A DNA stretch of 35,918 bases from the NCBI GenBank assembly GCA_944336475.1, contig CALVLD010000019.1:1-35918 (forward strand), read 5' to 3'. Shown here in pieces: positions 1 through 8,973 of this stretch. The number at the start of each line of letters is the position of its first letter. Within the stretch, counting starts at the first letter, position 1. The notes below the pieces were generated by a model that did no database searches, had not been told where the DNA came from, and saw nothing but the letters and a program-made list of their open reading frames with translations. This DNA is from an uncultured Clostridia bacterium (GTDB lineage Bacteria; Bacillota; Clostridia; Christensenellales; CAG-138). Made by a program: the position numbers and the translations under genes.

Positions 1-437
1 TCTTTATATGGCTTGCGGATTTCCACCAAGTTGATGACGGTATATCCGCACTTGCGGAGAAAACCAATCATGCCGTGATTGTTGGGGTGAACATAGTTGA
101 ATACCGTGTCCTCGCCAAAGGACTTTGCCAATTCCTCAGCCTTTTCAAAGAGCTGCGAAGCAACACCCTTTCTGCAGAACTCCGGCTTTACATAGATCGA
201 CTCCACCCATACACAAGGCTCATCCACACGACAAACGATGTAGCCGACATATTCGCTGTAGCAGACCGCAGCATAACACGGAAAATCTGAATCAATGTAT
301 TCTTTCATTTCACTTGCCCCTGCTTCTGCATCGGGAAGCGCCTTTATCCCTTTGTAGCCTTTCAGGGCAACCCGAAAGTCAGCCACGAGCGAGCCTAATT
401 CGTTGTAGTTGTCTTTGGTTATCTTTACAATATCCAT
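1..437 (-). CDS. GNAT-family N-acetyltransferase, 3' end cut by window edge
   Basis: Open from an ATG at 437 to the window edge (about 145 codons, no stop seen), so it is partial at the C-terminus. The reading begins MDIVKITKDNYNELGSLV and contains the GNAT acetyl-CoA site VESIYVKPEFCRKGVASQLF, with the R-x-x-G-x-A pyrophosphate-binding loop (RKGVAS), followed by a motif like the family's last strand (NHGMIGFLRKCGYTVI). The family transfers an acetyl group from acetyl-CoA to an amine; the substrate cannot be told. Only one base separates its start from the stop of the upstream nucleotidyltransferase, so the two were probably co-translated. Together with the nucleotidyltransferase and HAD protein it resembles a small-molecule modification cluster, which is inference. 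Confidence 0.82.
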   Translation of the reverse strand, partial: MDIVKITKDNYNELGSLVADFRVALKGYKGIKALPDAEAGASEMKEYIDSDFPCYAAVCYSEYVGYIVCRVDEPCVWVESIYVKPEFCRKGVASQLFEKAEELAKSFGEDTVFNYVHPNNHGMIGFLRKCGYTVINLVEIRKPYK

Positions 438-438
438 A

Positions 439-1186
439 TCAATTAACCTTTTGCAAATCTTCTTCCAACACATCCGCAAAGCGTTGTATCGGATCTGCAA
501 GTGTTCCTGCGTAGTCAAATGTCTGCTCGTTATTCTTGTGCTTCAACGGCTCTCTGCGAACCTGCAGGGCATACCTCAGCACATCGGGGTTAGGACACAA
601 TTCATTTTCCAAAGCCCAAACCGCCGCCTCTGTCTTTGCGATGATCTTTCCGGTGCGAAGCGTATAAAGGCATCGTGCAATATCAAGCATCCATCCAAAG
701 GAATACAAGCTGCGGTCAGCCTTTTGCACATGCTTTCGGATTGTTTCATAGTGATGCCGCACATCGGCAGAAAGCTCGCTGAATGTCGGCAAGGTCAGCT
801 CATTACGAACATCGTCACCATAAAGGAGCTTCCCACTTTCAAGCAGTTCGGTCATACTAAAGCTATCAAAATGGTATTTGTCGGTGATGCGTTCGCCGCT
901 TGTTCCCCAATACACAACCGTATCCTTTTTGCCGGCCACTCTCAAAAGAACGGTAGTAGGGGTTGTTCGGCTCTTGTGCGAGCATTGCTTGGCGAAGTCC
1001 GACAAGCTCATTTGCCTGCGGCTCGGTAATGCTCTCCCTCGTCAGCACCAATATATCAATGTCGCTCCAACCCAACTTGAAATCGTCGAGGACAACCGAG
1101 CCGTATAAGTAGATCGACGGCGTGCAATCGCCAATGATACTGACGATTTCATTTACCATGTTGTTAATGGCATTGTTTATAGCCAA
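439..1186 (-). pseudogene. Frameshifted aminoglycoside-type nucleotidyltransferase
   Basis: Two minus-strand frames together make one protein. The N-terminal half (start ATG 1186) has the nucleotidyltransferase signature IYLYGSV followed by GWSDIDILVLT, with the paired metal-binding aspartates. It stays recognisable to NPYYRSFESG near 960, then continues in the other frame as KKDTVVYWGTSGERITD through to the stop at 439. The second half (SFSMTELLESGKLLYG, YSFGWMLDIARCLYTLRTGK) matches the C-terminal helical domain of ANT(3'')/ANT(9)-like enzymes. From memory of relatives, about ten residues are missing at the junction, so a deletion that also shifted the frame fits. As it stands only a truncated catalytic half would be made. 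A sequencing error is possible but would not by itself explain the missing residues. The start overlaps the HAD gene by 10 bases. Confidence 0.75.
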
Positions 1187-1803
1187 AGCTCCTTTAATTC
1201 CAATAGATCATCAATGACATAATCGGCATATCCTTCACCCAGTTCTTTCGGCTGATAAGCAGCCAAACCGCTTCTGAACCAAACCGTCTGCAGCCCGCAC
1301 TGTTTGGCAGGAATGATGTCATTATCCAAACGATCGCCAATCATCACAGCTTGCGAAGCAGAACAGCCTGCCATGGCGAGAGCTTTCTCAAAAATCCGAG
1401 TATCGGGTTTTGAAACTCCAAGTGCAGAGGATGATGCAATCACGCTAAGGCAATCGGCAATACCCCAATTTTTCAATCGTTCTTCTGCACCGGGAGCTTG
1501 ATTGGCAATAATGCCGAGCATATAACCACGGCTTTTCAAGTGTCTTATTACACCATCTGCATCTGCATATAGCGTTTCATCTTCAGAGTGCCACGGCGTT
1601 TTAACGAGTCCGAAAAACTTAATGATTGCTGAGTTCCCGTCCAATCCCTGCAGGGCAAGCTCAATACGCTTTGCGTGGACTTCTTCAAAGGTTAAATCCG
1701 TGCCGGCAATCATATCTCTTATTCTGTGATCGTAGGCTGCCTGCTCGTCAACCAGCGTAGAGCCTATATCGAAAAATAGCCACAAGACTTTCCCTCGCCT
1801 CAT
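1177..1803 (-). CDS. HAD-superfamily hydrolase
   Basis: A 208-residue haloacid dehalogenase-type phosphatase. Motif I is LFFDIGSTLVDE near residues 10-20 (nucleophile Asp12; the usual second Asp is Gly, as in some HAD subfamilies). Motif III lysine lies in GVSKPDTRIF, and motif IV is VMIGDRLDNDI. The start at 1803 is chosen over an upstream ATG at 1869 because GGAGG lies six bases before it and motif I then sits at the N-terminus as usual. The substrate is unknown. It is first in a three-gene run with the broken nucleotidyltransferase and the acetyltransferase, overlapping the former by ten bases. Confidence 0.85.
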   Translation of the reverse strand: MRRGKVLWLFFDIGSTLVDEQAAYDHRIRDMIAGTDLTFEEVHAKRIELALQGLDGNSAIIKFFGLVKTPWHSEDETLYADADGVIRHLKSRGYMLGIIANQAPGAEERLKNWGIADCLSVIASSSALGVSKPDTRIFEKALAMAGCSASQAVMIGDRLDNDIIPAKQCGLQTVWFRSGLAAYQPKELGEGYADYVIDDLLELKELWL

Positions 1804-1865
1804 GCTCAGCCTCCTCGAAATTGATGTGTGTACATACATTATTTTGCCGGACAAGCTCGACTTTT

Positions 1866-2144
1866 TCAATACCTGTTTTGAAATTTATCGAATTTAAGCG
1901 CAACTTTTTCATGAACGCATCCAAAACAGAGCAGGAGCTGCTTTGCAGCCGGGCCGTCCTCATTCCACAACATGTAGCACAGCAGCACAGCAAACATTGC
2001 ACCGCCCACCCACATCAGACGTCCGACCGAATTTTCGTTGAACACGGGGAGGCGTGTAATAACATCGCCGAGAACCGTGGTGATAAACAGATTTAAAACA
2101 CATATGAGCACAGACGGCACAAATCCGAGCATTGTCCTTTTCAT
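1866..2144 (-). CDS. Small membrane protein, unknown
   Basis: A possible 92-residue protein starting MKRTMLGFVPSVL, with two hydrophobic segments (about residues 5-28 and 44-62) and a short cytoplasmic-looking tail. AAGGAA lies five bases before the ATG at 2144, which is why this start is chosen over longer upstream readings. No family was recognised. It lies just upstream of the HAD gene on the same strand but with no overlap. The hydrophobic pattern and the ribosome-binding site are the only support, so it may not be real. Confidence 0.4.
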   Translation of the reverse strand: MKRTMLGFVPSVLICVLNLFITTVLGDVITRLPVFNENSVGRLMWVGGAMFAVLLCYMLWNEDGPAAKQLLLCFGCVHEKVALKFDKFQNRY

Positions 2145-3387
2145 ATCGATTCCTTCATATGGTAGATATTGTGCGCGAGCCGAAAGTCGACAGGGCTGCA
2201 TACCTGCAGCACGAGACGGTATGAGCATAAGCGGCCTGCTGAATGTCATGCGCTCCTGCGCCGCAGCAGATCGAGCGCCAATTTGGAAACGCACGGAGGC
2301 CCCTTCCCCATAAAGGCCTCCGTGAAAGATGGAGGTTTCCCCACAGCGGTGTTAATGAAAAGACATCCCCCACAGGTGTCCGTCGGTATGCTCTGCCAAG
2401 GAGAAGAGTAAGTGCGTACGGGGAAGTAGCCCACTGTGAGCTCGTCTATTAGAGATGAAAAAACGCAGATATATGACATCTTAAAACAATATATTTCAAA
2501 ATTCTTCTATTTTTTCTACAGACTCCCTGCTGCGCAACAAGAACCAACAGGGAAGGAGGCGCCTGCCCTCGCCCGCACTGCCGTCCTACCGCATATTTCA
2601 TACGGCCAAAGGGGAAATGTATATGCTTTCATCCGCTCCGCAGCGCATATGCCCACAGCCAATCAAAATAATGGAACATATCGCTTTTGCAATCGACCGT
2701 TCCGCAGTGACAGCGAGCCAAAGACGATTTTTATGAGATTGCTTCTGAAAATACATTCAAACAAACAGATAAGCGCTTGAAATAAGCTCTATAGGATAAG
2801 AAAATACCGGAGTTTCACAAATAAAAAGGAAAATCGCAATACCTGAGTCGGCAATATCACACGGAGATATTGCAAAAATCCAAGCCTCGTCCTCATAGCA
2901 CATTCCGGCTTAAAAGAGAAAATTAGCCATGTCAACATCCGGTGTGAAGCGGCAATAAACCTTGCAAACTCAAGAAAAGCAGCTTCCTGTGGGTTTTGCA
3001 GGCAGAGCTTCAAAACACACTATGGCGGTACGGGATCTAAAATATAAGGGCAGTTACGGAGGGACAAGGGGCAGCGCGCTCAGACGAGCCGGCATTATCC
3101 TGGCCGCTGCTATCCCCCGGAAATGTACGGAGATGCGGAGCCGCCTGCCGTACCAAGAGCTTACTTCTCCCCGCTGTTTTAAGGCAAGCACACAAGCCCA
3201 TGCAACAAGAGCACAAATGAAAGGCGAGGGAGCGCTTCACCGTACAACCTCCGGGACACACAGGTCATGGATTGTCAGCAGGGCCAAGGGGACATTTGCT
3301 CTTTGACTTTTTGACAGAAGGCACACAGGAACACGCATCCATGGCGGGTGGAGGCCCCTCCGCAAGCTCTCAACAGCAGGCAGGCAG
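2145..3387. other. Long stretch without a supported gene
   Basis: About 1.2 kb in which every open frame is short, lacks a good ribosome-binding site and resembles no family. The only structure seen is a hairpin at 2293-2323, with perfect 9-base arms ACGGAGGCC and GGCCTCCGT around a 13-base loop. It is AT-rich around 2460-2530 and GC-rich after 3050. It may be a decayed gene region or a site of past insertion; nothing in it decides this. Confidence 0.5.
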
Positions 3388-3772
3388 CGCCGGCGGCGAG
3401 GCGAACATTATTGCGGACGAGGGCAATATCGGCATAGCGCTTCAATCGGTCAGCGCCCCTACCCCTGCGAGGGGAAACGCTACCAAGCCCGACGGGTGCG
3501 TATCACAGCGCAGCGGCGACGCAGGCGGCGAGGCGAACATTATTGCGGACGAGAGCAATATCGGCATAGAGCCGCTTCAATCGGTCGGCGCTCCGACCCC
3601 TGCGAGGGGAAACGCTCTCTGCAAACAGAAGAGCCTGTATGCAAGGGGACGCCCCTACCCCTGCGAGGGGGGGGGAAACGCTCCCGAGCCCGACGGGTGC
3701 GTATCACAGCGCAGCGGCGACGCAGGCGGCGAGGCGAACGTTGTTGTAGACGAGGGCTATATTGGCATCGAG
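3388..3772 (-). repeat. Diverged tandem copies of the psuG 3' end
   Basis: The last ~70 bases of psuG (3704-3772) recur at about 3503-3571 and, less completely, at about 3388-3440. On the minus strand the middle copy reads [21 protein letters not shown] and stop, against [21 protein letters not shown] in psuG. The first 36 bases (stop codon side) and roughly 17 bases beyond the stop are identical between these two copies; the next 33 bases differ at 8 positions. The third copy keeps only the central part. Between copies lies a recurring CCCCTGCGAGGGG hairpin. They look like gene-end remnants from old tandem duplications or recombination. Confidence 0.7.
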
Positions 3773-4609
3773 ACTTTTGCCCTCTGTGAGCTCCTTCACC
3801 CTTGCGAGGAGGAAGGGCGTTACCGCCTTGCCATGTATGCCCTTCCGTGCTGCCTCGGCGACGGCGGACTCTATCACGCCTTCGATGTATGCCCTCTCCA
3901 TGGAAAACTCCTCGGGTATGGGGTTGGCAATCAGCATGCCGCCTGTGAGCCCCATTTCCAGCTTTGTGCGGAGGGCTGCGGCGATCTCCTCGGGGGTATC
4001 CATGCGGCAGTCGGCATAGAAGCCGCTCTCACGGGTGTAGAATGCCGGCATATGCTCCGTGCCAAAGCCAATGACAGGCACGCCCTTTGTTTCAAGATAT
4101 TCCAGAGTGAGGCCGATGTCCAGTATGCTCTTGCAGCCTGCGCAGACCACCGCAACGGTGGTGCGACCGAGCTCATCGAGATCAGCGGAGATGTCCATGG
4201 TCTGTGCAGCGCCCCTGTGTACGCCGCCTATACCGCCCGTGGCAAACACCCGTATGCCGGCCATGTCGGCGGCTATCATTGTGGCGGCGACTGTGGTGGC
4301 GCCGTCCGCACCCTTTGAGAGCAGTGTGGGCATATCCCTGCGGCTGGTCTTGGCGACCGCCTGACCGCTTCTTGCAAGATGCTCAAGCTCACCGTCGGTG
4401 AGTCCTATGTGTATCCTGCCGCCCAGTATGGCGATGGTTGCAGGCACTGCGCCGCTCTCCCTTGCTATGCGTTCGCACTCACGAGCCGTGGAGAGATTCT
4501 GCGGATAGGGCATTCCATGGGAGATTATGGTGCTTTCAAGTGCGACGACGGGTCTGCCCTCATCGAGAGCAGCGCATACCTCTGGTGAAAAAACGAGGTA
4601 ATTATTCAT
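3704..4609 (-). CDS. psuG: Pseudouridine-5'-phosphate glycosidase
   Basis: A 301-residue protein of the usual PsuG length. It reversibly splits pseudouridine 5'-phosphate into uracil and ribose 5-phosphate in the cytoplasm. Family motifs are in order: [16 protein letters not shown] near residue 24, GVPATIA-type segment ([17 protein letters not shown]), AKTSRRDMP with the substrate lysine, [20 protein letters not shown] with the metal-binding aspartate, and [19 protein letters not shown] with the second conserved lysine. The ATG at 4609 follows AGGAGG by seven bases and overlaps the psuK stop as ATGA, so translation is coupled to the kinase. The long open frame running upstream to 5044 is an overlap with psuK in another frame, not part of this gene. 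Confidence 0.95.
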   Translation of the reverse strand: MNNYLVFSPEVCAALDEGRPVVALESTIISHGMPYPQNLSTARECERIARESGAVPATIAILGGRIHIGLTDGELEHLARSGQAVAKTSRRDMPTLLSKGADGATTVAATMIAADMAGIRVFATGGIGGVHRGAAQTMDISADLDELGRTTVAVVCAGCKSILDIGLTLEYLETKGVPVIGFGTEHMPAFYTRESGFYADCRMDTPEEIAAALRTKLEMGLTGGMLIANPIPEEFSMERAYIEGVIESAVAEAARKGIHGKAVTPFLLARVKELTEGKSLDANIALVYNNVRLAACVAAAL

Positions 4610-5448
4610 ATCTTTTCCTCCTGTGAGATAACGTCTGCGGCAAAGCGGTTTGCCTCCGCAGCAGCCGAAGCGGTGTCTGAGCCGTTGAGTATCGAGTGTA
4701 TGAGCATCGCAGCGGCGGCATCGCCTGCCCCCGTGGTGATGCCCGTCCTGACAGGCGCCGCAGGCACCGAGCCGCATACGACGGAGTCCGCATACGCCAT
4801 ACCGTCCGCACCGCAGGACACAAATGCCGAGGCTGCGCCGAGCCGCACGAGCGCAGCCGCCGCCTCTGTGGGGGCGCTCTCCCCCGTAAGCGAGCGGGCC
4901 TCGTATATGTTGGGCTTGACCGCCGTGAGCCTGTGCATTATGGGCAGCAGCCTGTGCGCCTTGTGTACGCTCACCGTATCGGCAAATATGGGCACGGTCA
5001 CGCTCCCGGCGATGAATTCGAGGGCATCCTCCGACAGATTGCAATCGACGACGCAGGCGTCGCAGGCGTTGATGTCAGCCAAACGCAGCCCTATCTCCTG
5101 CGGCGTGACGGCAGCCTCGGCGGAGCCGAGGTCGCTTATGGCAACGTACATATCGCCCGAGGGGTCGTTCACGCAGAGATACGCCCCAGTGCGTGCGCAG
5201 CTCACCTCCCACAGCCGCACTCCGCCTGCTTCGGCGGCACGGCGAAGCTCCGAGCCGAAAACATCCCCGCCCACGGCACAGAGCATGGAAGCATCGTGCC
5301 CGAGAGCGGAGAGCCTGCGCGCAACATTAAAGCCTACGCCGCCCGCGGAAACGGCCAGACTGCCGGGATTGGAATCGCGTACAAGCAGCGGGGCATACGG
5401 CAGACCGCTGACGTCAATGCATATGCCTCCGATAACGATGATCCTCAT
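4606..5448 (-). CDS. psuK: Pseudouridine kinase, PfkB family
   Basis: A 280-residue ribokinase-like sugar kinase. The N-terminal substrate site reads [17 protein letters not shown], and the C-terminal ATP/anion-hole motif is [18 protein letters not shown], with the catalytic aspartate in [17 protein letters not shown] is the typical PfkB hinge before the nucleotide site. Pairing with psuG by a four-base overlap identifies the substrate as pseudouridine, phosphorylated so that PsuG can cleave it; sequence alone would only say PfkB kinase. It starts four bases after the aspS stop and has only a weak ribosome-binding site, so it probably relies on translation of aspS. Confidence 0.9.
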   Translation of the reverse strand: MRIIVIGGICIDVSGLPYAPLLVRDSNPGSLAVSAGGVGFNVARRLSALGHDASMLCAVGGDVFGSELRRAAEAGGVRLWEVSCARTGAYLCVNDPSGDMYVAISDLGSAEAAVTPQEIGLRLADINACDACVVDCNLSEDALEFIAGSVTVPIFADTVSVHKAHRLLPIMHRLTAVKPNIYEARSLTGESAPTEAAAALVRLGAASAFVSCGADGMAYADSVVCGSVPAAPVRTGITTGAGDAAAAMLIHSILNGSDTASAAAEANRFAADVISQEEKI

Positions 5449-5452
5449 TGCG

Positions 5453-6742
5453 TTACGGTGTGAGCCTGTTGGGGCTCCTGAAGAGGAATTCCGCCTCCTT
5501 TATGCCTATGTCCAGCAGGAGCATTGTCATGCGGTCAACGCCCAGGCCAAAGCCGCCGTGCGGCGGACAGCCGTAGCGGAAGAACTCGGTATAGAACTTG
5601 ACGTCGTCGCCAAGACCCTTTTCAGCCGCCTGCTGCTTGAGCACATCATACCTGTGCTCGCGCTGTGCGCCGGTGGTGATCTCCGTACCCCTCCAGATGA
5701 GGTCATAACCCTGCGGAATGCCTTTCTCATCCCTCATGTGGTAGAAGGCACGCTTCTCGGCAGAGTAGTCGGTGACAAAGAGGAACTCGTGGCCATACTC
5801 ATCCATGGAGAAGCGGTAGCTGAGCTGTTCGGCATCGGTGGTGAGATCGCCCTTTTCGGACTCGTCAACGGTGTAGCCGTAGCGGCGCTCCAGCTCATCA
5901 TACAGGTCATGCAGCTTTATCTGAGGGTAGGGCAGCGTGGGAACTATTGTCTTGAGGCCGAAGAGACGCTCTATCTCTCCCCCATGCTTCTCGGCAACGG
6001 CGGCAAGCGCTGCCTGCAACAGCTCCGCTTCAAGCTCCATGACATCCCGGAAGGAATCTATATAGCTGAACTCGAGGTCAAACCCCGTGAACTCGGTGGC
6101 GTGACGGCGGGTAAAGCTCTTTTCCGCACGGAAAACGGGACCGCACTCGAATATGCGTTCAAGCCCTGCTGCCATCGCCATCTGCTTGTAGAACTGGGGA
6201 CTCTGAGAGAGGTAAGCCTTGCGGTCAAAATACTCCAGCTCGAACACGTCCGAGCCGGACTCGCTCGCTGCTCCGATGAGCTTGGGCGTGTGTATCTCCA
6301 CAAAATTCCTGGAGAGCAAAAACTCACGCATGGCGGCCACCATGGTGGTCTGCGCCTGTAGCATGAGCCTGTTCTTCTCGGTGCGGAGGTCTATCCAGCG
6401 GTAGTCCATACGGGCGTCTATGGCGGAATCCGCCATGAGGGGCATTGCGTCGGATATGGACTCGACGGTGAGCTTCTCTACCACAAGCTCCCTGCCGCCC
6501 ATCTTGACGGCAGGATTCTCAACAAGGCGTCCCTCTGCGGTGATGACGGATTCGACAGTGAGTCGATCCACCTGCTCCGCAACCTCGGGATATGCCCCCT
6601 TGTCAACGGTGAGCTGCAGCTTGCCCGAAAAATCGCGCAGAACTATGAACGCCATGTAGCGCTTGTTGCGCAGATTCTCCACGAATCCGGCGACCCGACA
6701 GTATTCCCCAACGGGAGCTTCGTTTACAAGAACTCGTTTCAT
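5453..6742 (-). CDS. aspS: Aspartyl-tRNA synthetase, archaeal type
   Basis: A 429-residue class IIb synthetase of the short archaeal/eukaryotic type, not the ~590-residue bacterial AspRS. An N-terminal OB-fold anticodon-binding domain (about residues 1-100, VAGFVENLRNKRYMAFIVLRD) is followed by the catalytic core: motif 1 NFVEIHTPKLIGAASESGSD, YLSQSPQFYKQMAMAAG, motif 2 VFRAEKSFTRRHATEF, and motif 3 GGFGLGVDRMTMLLLD. The bacterial insertion domain is absent. Bacterial proteins of this type often charge both tRNA-Asp and tRNA-Asn, with GatCAB completing Asn-tRNA; that is family knowledge and not decided here. AAGGAGA lies six bases before ATG 6742. It heads the psuKG operon. Confidence 0.95.
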   Translation of the reverse strand: MKRVLVNEAPVGEYCRVAGFVENLRNKRYMAFIVLRDFSGKLQLTVDKGAYPEVAEQVDRLTVESVITAEGRLVENPAVKMGGRELVVEKLTVESISDAMPLMADSAIDARMDYRWIDLRTEKNRLMLQAQTTMVAAMREFLLSRNFVEIHTPKLIGAASESGSDVFELEYFDRKAYLSQSPQFYKQMAMAAGLERIFECGPVFRAEKSFTRRHATEFTGFDLEFSYIDSFRDVMELEAELLQAALAAVAEKHGGEIERLFGLKTIVPTLPYPQIKLHDLYDELERRYGYTVDESEKGDLTTDAEQLSYRFSMDEYGHEFLFVTDYSAEKRAFYHMRDEKGIPQGYDLIWRGTEITTGAQREHRYDVLKQQAAEKGLGDDVKFYTEFFRYGCPPHGGFGLGVDRMTMLLLDIGIKEAEFLFRSPNRLTP

Positions 6743-6787
6743 AAGGTATCTCCTTCCATGGATGAGCCATCGTTAAATGCTTGGCGT

Positions 6788-6816
6788 ATTAAACCACTTT
6801 TTTGCCGCCGTGTCAA
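6788..6816 (-). promoter_or_regulatory. Sigma-A-type promoter for aspS-psuK-psuG
   Basis: On the minus strand TTGACA (6811-6816) and TTTAAT (6788-6793) are separated by exactly 17 bases, close to consensus. The -35 begins only two bases beyond the stop codon of the upstream membrane-protein gene, so aspS has its own start of transcription directly after the long operon. Confidence 0.7.
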
Positions 6817-6818
6817 TA

Positions 6819-8957
6819 TTACGGCGCTACCCTGTACAGGCGGCATGCGCCGTTGTCAAACACCTTTTCCAGCCCGTCGAACCAGCCTTGATCGACATTG
6901 TAGCTGCCGGTCTCATAGCTGCCTATGAACACATAGTCAACTCCGTACTGCTCCGCAAGACGGCTGAAATTGGCCGAGGGCTGCTCATACATGAGGCGGA
7001 TATCCGAATGACGCTGTTGATACCCCACACCGTGGAAGTGGAGGAATGTGGATGCGCCGCAGACTATGTTCCTGCCGGTGAGCATGGCTATGGCGTTGTT
7101 GTGATTTGTGGCGGTGAGGAATGTGGCGTCGGGCTCTGTGTTGGCGTTTATCCACTCCGTCATCTCCACCTGCTTGGCGGAGACAAGCTCATAACCGCTC
7201 TCGGAATAGCCAAATGTCGTACTGCCGTCGGCATTGACCACGGTGCCTATATGATCGGCGGAGACATATTCCCGCACCAGCGTCATAACGCCCGAGAGCA
7301 TCATAACTATTATCACCACAGCACAGAGCAGCCTCTGCGATATGCGGCGGGAAAGGGGTACGAGCCTGTTCGTCCTCTCCTTGCTGCGGTCGGGGAGTAC
7401 GCTCCCGTCCACTATCCTGTCATACAGCGACGCGAGATAGTTGGCAACTATGCCGCAGGTCAGCGCATACCATACGAACAGCAGCTTGTTGTTGTCATAT
7501 GTGTTGGGCTGGAACACGAACAGCTCCGAAATGAGCCATATGAGGAGTGCGCCGCCGTAAAAGAGCTTGTGCTGCTTTTTGCTTGCAAGGAAGGCCATGG
7601 GCATGAGTATGAACGTCAGCCCGAGATTCTTTATGTAGAACCAGAGCCACCCGTCGGAAACATTGCACCAGTTGAAATGCAGCTTGACAAAATCCCCCGA
7701 GCCGGACTGCTTAAATGTGAAGCCAAACAGCTGCGGCGCGGCTATCGCCACGGCGATCACGCCGTAGAGAAGGAAGAAAACCAGCCTGCGGCCGTATGCC
7801 TTGCTCTCATCCCCGCTCTTGGCGAGGGCGAGTATGCCCATCGCCGCAATGAGGAATACGGATATTATGCCGAGAGCCAAGAAGCTGTGCGTATGCACAA
7901 GCGGCATGAAGCCGGCAAGCACGCCGAGGGGAATGAAGAGCCTGCGCTCATCCTCGATTGCCGCACGGTAGAGCATCTGCAGCGCAGGGAAAAGCAGCGC
8001 CCAGCCGAACAGAGTGGCCCTCTGCGGCACCAGCATATCCGCAATGGGGTTGACCCAGCGCATGCCCGTCTCCACAAAGTTGGTCGGCGTCTCGTAGAAG
8101 CCGTTCAGCAGGGAGTCCTGTATCCTGTCGAGCGGCTGAGAGCCGGCGACGTCGGCGGTGATGTGATAAAAATCCTCAAGCCAGCTCTCCCACGCCTCAT
8201 TGGAGGTAAGCCCTGCAAAGGTCTGCGCATTGTCAAAGAAGTAGGCAAACCCGAAGCCGCCGCCTATGAAGAACAGGAATGTTGCAAACGATGCGACGGA
8301 GTTGCGCTTGAAAATCTGCTCAAACAGGAAGTAGACCCCAAACACCACCACGATATAGGCGTACACAGCAGGGAGTATCGCAGCAAAGCGGAGAGTTGCG
8401 CCGAGCGTATAGAATGTGGAGCTCACGCTGTCGCACAGGAAGGGGTAGCCCACCGGGGTGTCGGGCATTATGGAGTACATGGGAGGGAATGTCTCCTGCA
8501 CGGATATGCTTGAAATAAAGCCCAGATGCATGGCAAGGTCGCCATAGGTGCTTTGCCCCACATGGAGGGAGCCGTTGGAGGCATTGGTTATGGTGTGATT
8601 GCATATCAGCACCGTTCCTATGAGTATGAGCGGAAGCGTAGTGAGCAAAAACGCTCTTTCATCACGGAGCGGCTTGCGCTTTACCGCAATTTCGCCTCGC
8701 TTTTTGAGCAGAACGGCGCAGACGATACCCGTCCCTGCCGCAATCGCCAATGCAAGAAGCTGAGCCGTCAGTGTGAAGTTCAGCACGAACGCAAACAGCG
8801 CAGGCAGCCACAGGAGCATCAAAAGCCCTATCGTCAACCCCCAGAATATCTGCTTGAACGGCCTGTCGCCGGGAAAAAGCAGCTTTGCGGCAAAGCAGCC
8901 TGAAAGGGCGAAGACCGCAAGGTAGAGTACGGAGAGCAGGTTCATAACGATGTCCAT
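6819..8957 (-). CDS. Large multispanning membrane protein, GT-C glycosyltransferase-like
   Basis: A 712-residue protein with many hydrophobic segments spread over roughly residues 1-560, beginning with MNLLSVLYLAVFALSG, then a soluble C-terminal part of about 150 residues. That part has WINANTEPDATFLTATNHN, GVGYQQRHSDIR and YGVDYVFIGSYE, phrases common in the extracytoplasmic domains of GT-C type glycosyltransferases that use lipid-linked sugars. No family was firmly recognised, and catalytic acidic residues were not assigned, so the function is a suggestion. GGAGGA lies six bases before ATG 8957. It is the last gene of the sortase/signal peptidase operon, 16 bases after the previous stop, which suggests a role at the cell surface. 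Confidence 0.8.
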   Translation of the reverse strand: MDIVMNLLSVLYLAVFALSGCFAAKLLFPGDRPFKQIFWGLTIGLLMLLWLPALFAFVLNFTLTAQLLALAIAAGTGIVCAVLLKKRGEIAVKRKPLRDERAFLLTTLPLILIGTVLICNHTITNASNGSLHVGQSTYGDLAMHLGFISSISVQETFPPMYSIMPDTPVGYPFLCDSVSSTFYTLGATLRFAAILPAVYAYIVVVFGVYFLFEQIFKRNSVASFATFLFFIGGGFGFAYFFDNAQTFAGLTSNEAWESWLEDFYHITADVAGSQPLDRIQDSLLNGFYETPTNFVETGMRWVNPIADMLVPQRATLFGWALLFPALQMLYRAAIEDERRLFIPLGVLAGFMPLVHTHSFLALGIISVFLIAAMGILALAKSGDESKAYGRRLVFFLLYGVIAVAIAAPQLFGFTFKQSGSGDFVKLHFNWCNVSDGWLWFYIKNLGLTFILMPMAFLASKKQHKLFYGGALLIWLISELFVFQPNTYDNNKLLFVWYALTCGIVANYLASLYDRIVDGSVLPDRSKERTNRLVPLSRRISQRLLCAVVIIVMMLSGVMTLVREYVSADHIGTVVNADGSTTFGYSESGYELVSAKQVEMTEWINANTEPDATFLTATNHNNAIAMLTGRNIVCGASTFLHFHGVGYQQRHSDIRLMYEQPSANFSRLAEQYGVDYVFIGSYETGSYNVDQGWFDGLEKVFDNGACRLYRVAP

Positions 8958-8973
8958 AAAGAATCCTCCGAGA

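Noticed and set aside
2436-2780. Open frame of 114 codons
   Set aside because: No ribosome-binding site, no hydrophobic or domain pattern, low-complexity composition.
3272-4318. Long plus-strand open frame of 348 codons with internal repeats
   Set aside because: It is the antisense of psuG and its repeated 3' ends; the GGEANII repeats are the reverse reading of the gene-end copies.
4673-6361. Plus-strand open frame of 562 codons
   Set aside because: Antisense shadow of psuK and aspS, whose motifs and ribosome-binding sites are clear on the minus strand.
6777-8513. Plus-strand open frame of 578 codons
   Set aside because: Antisense to the membrane-protein gene; its composition is that of a GC-rich shadow frame.
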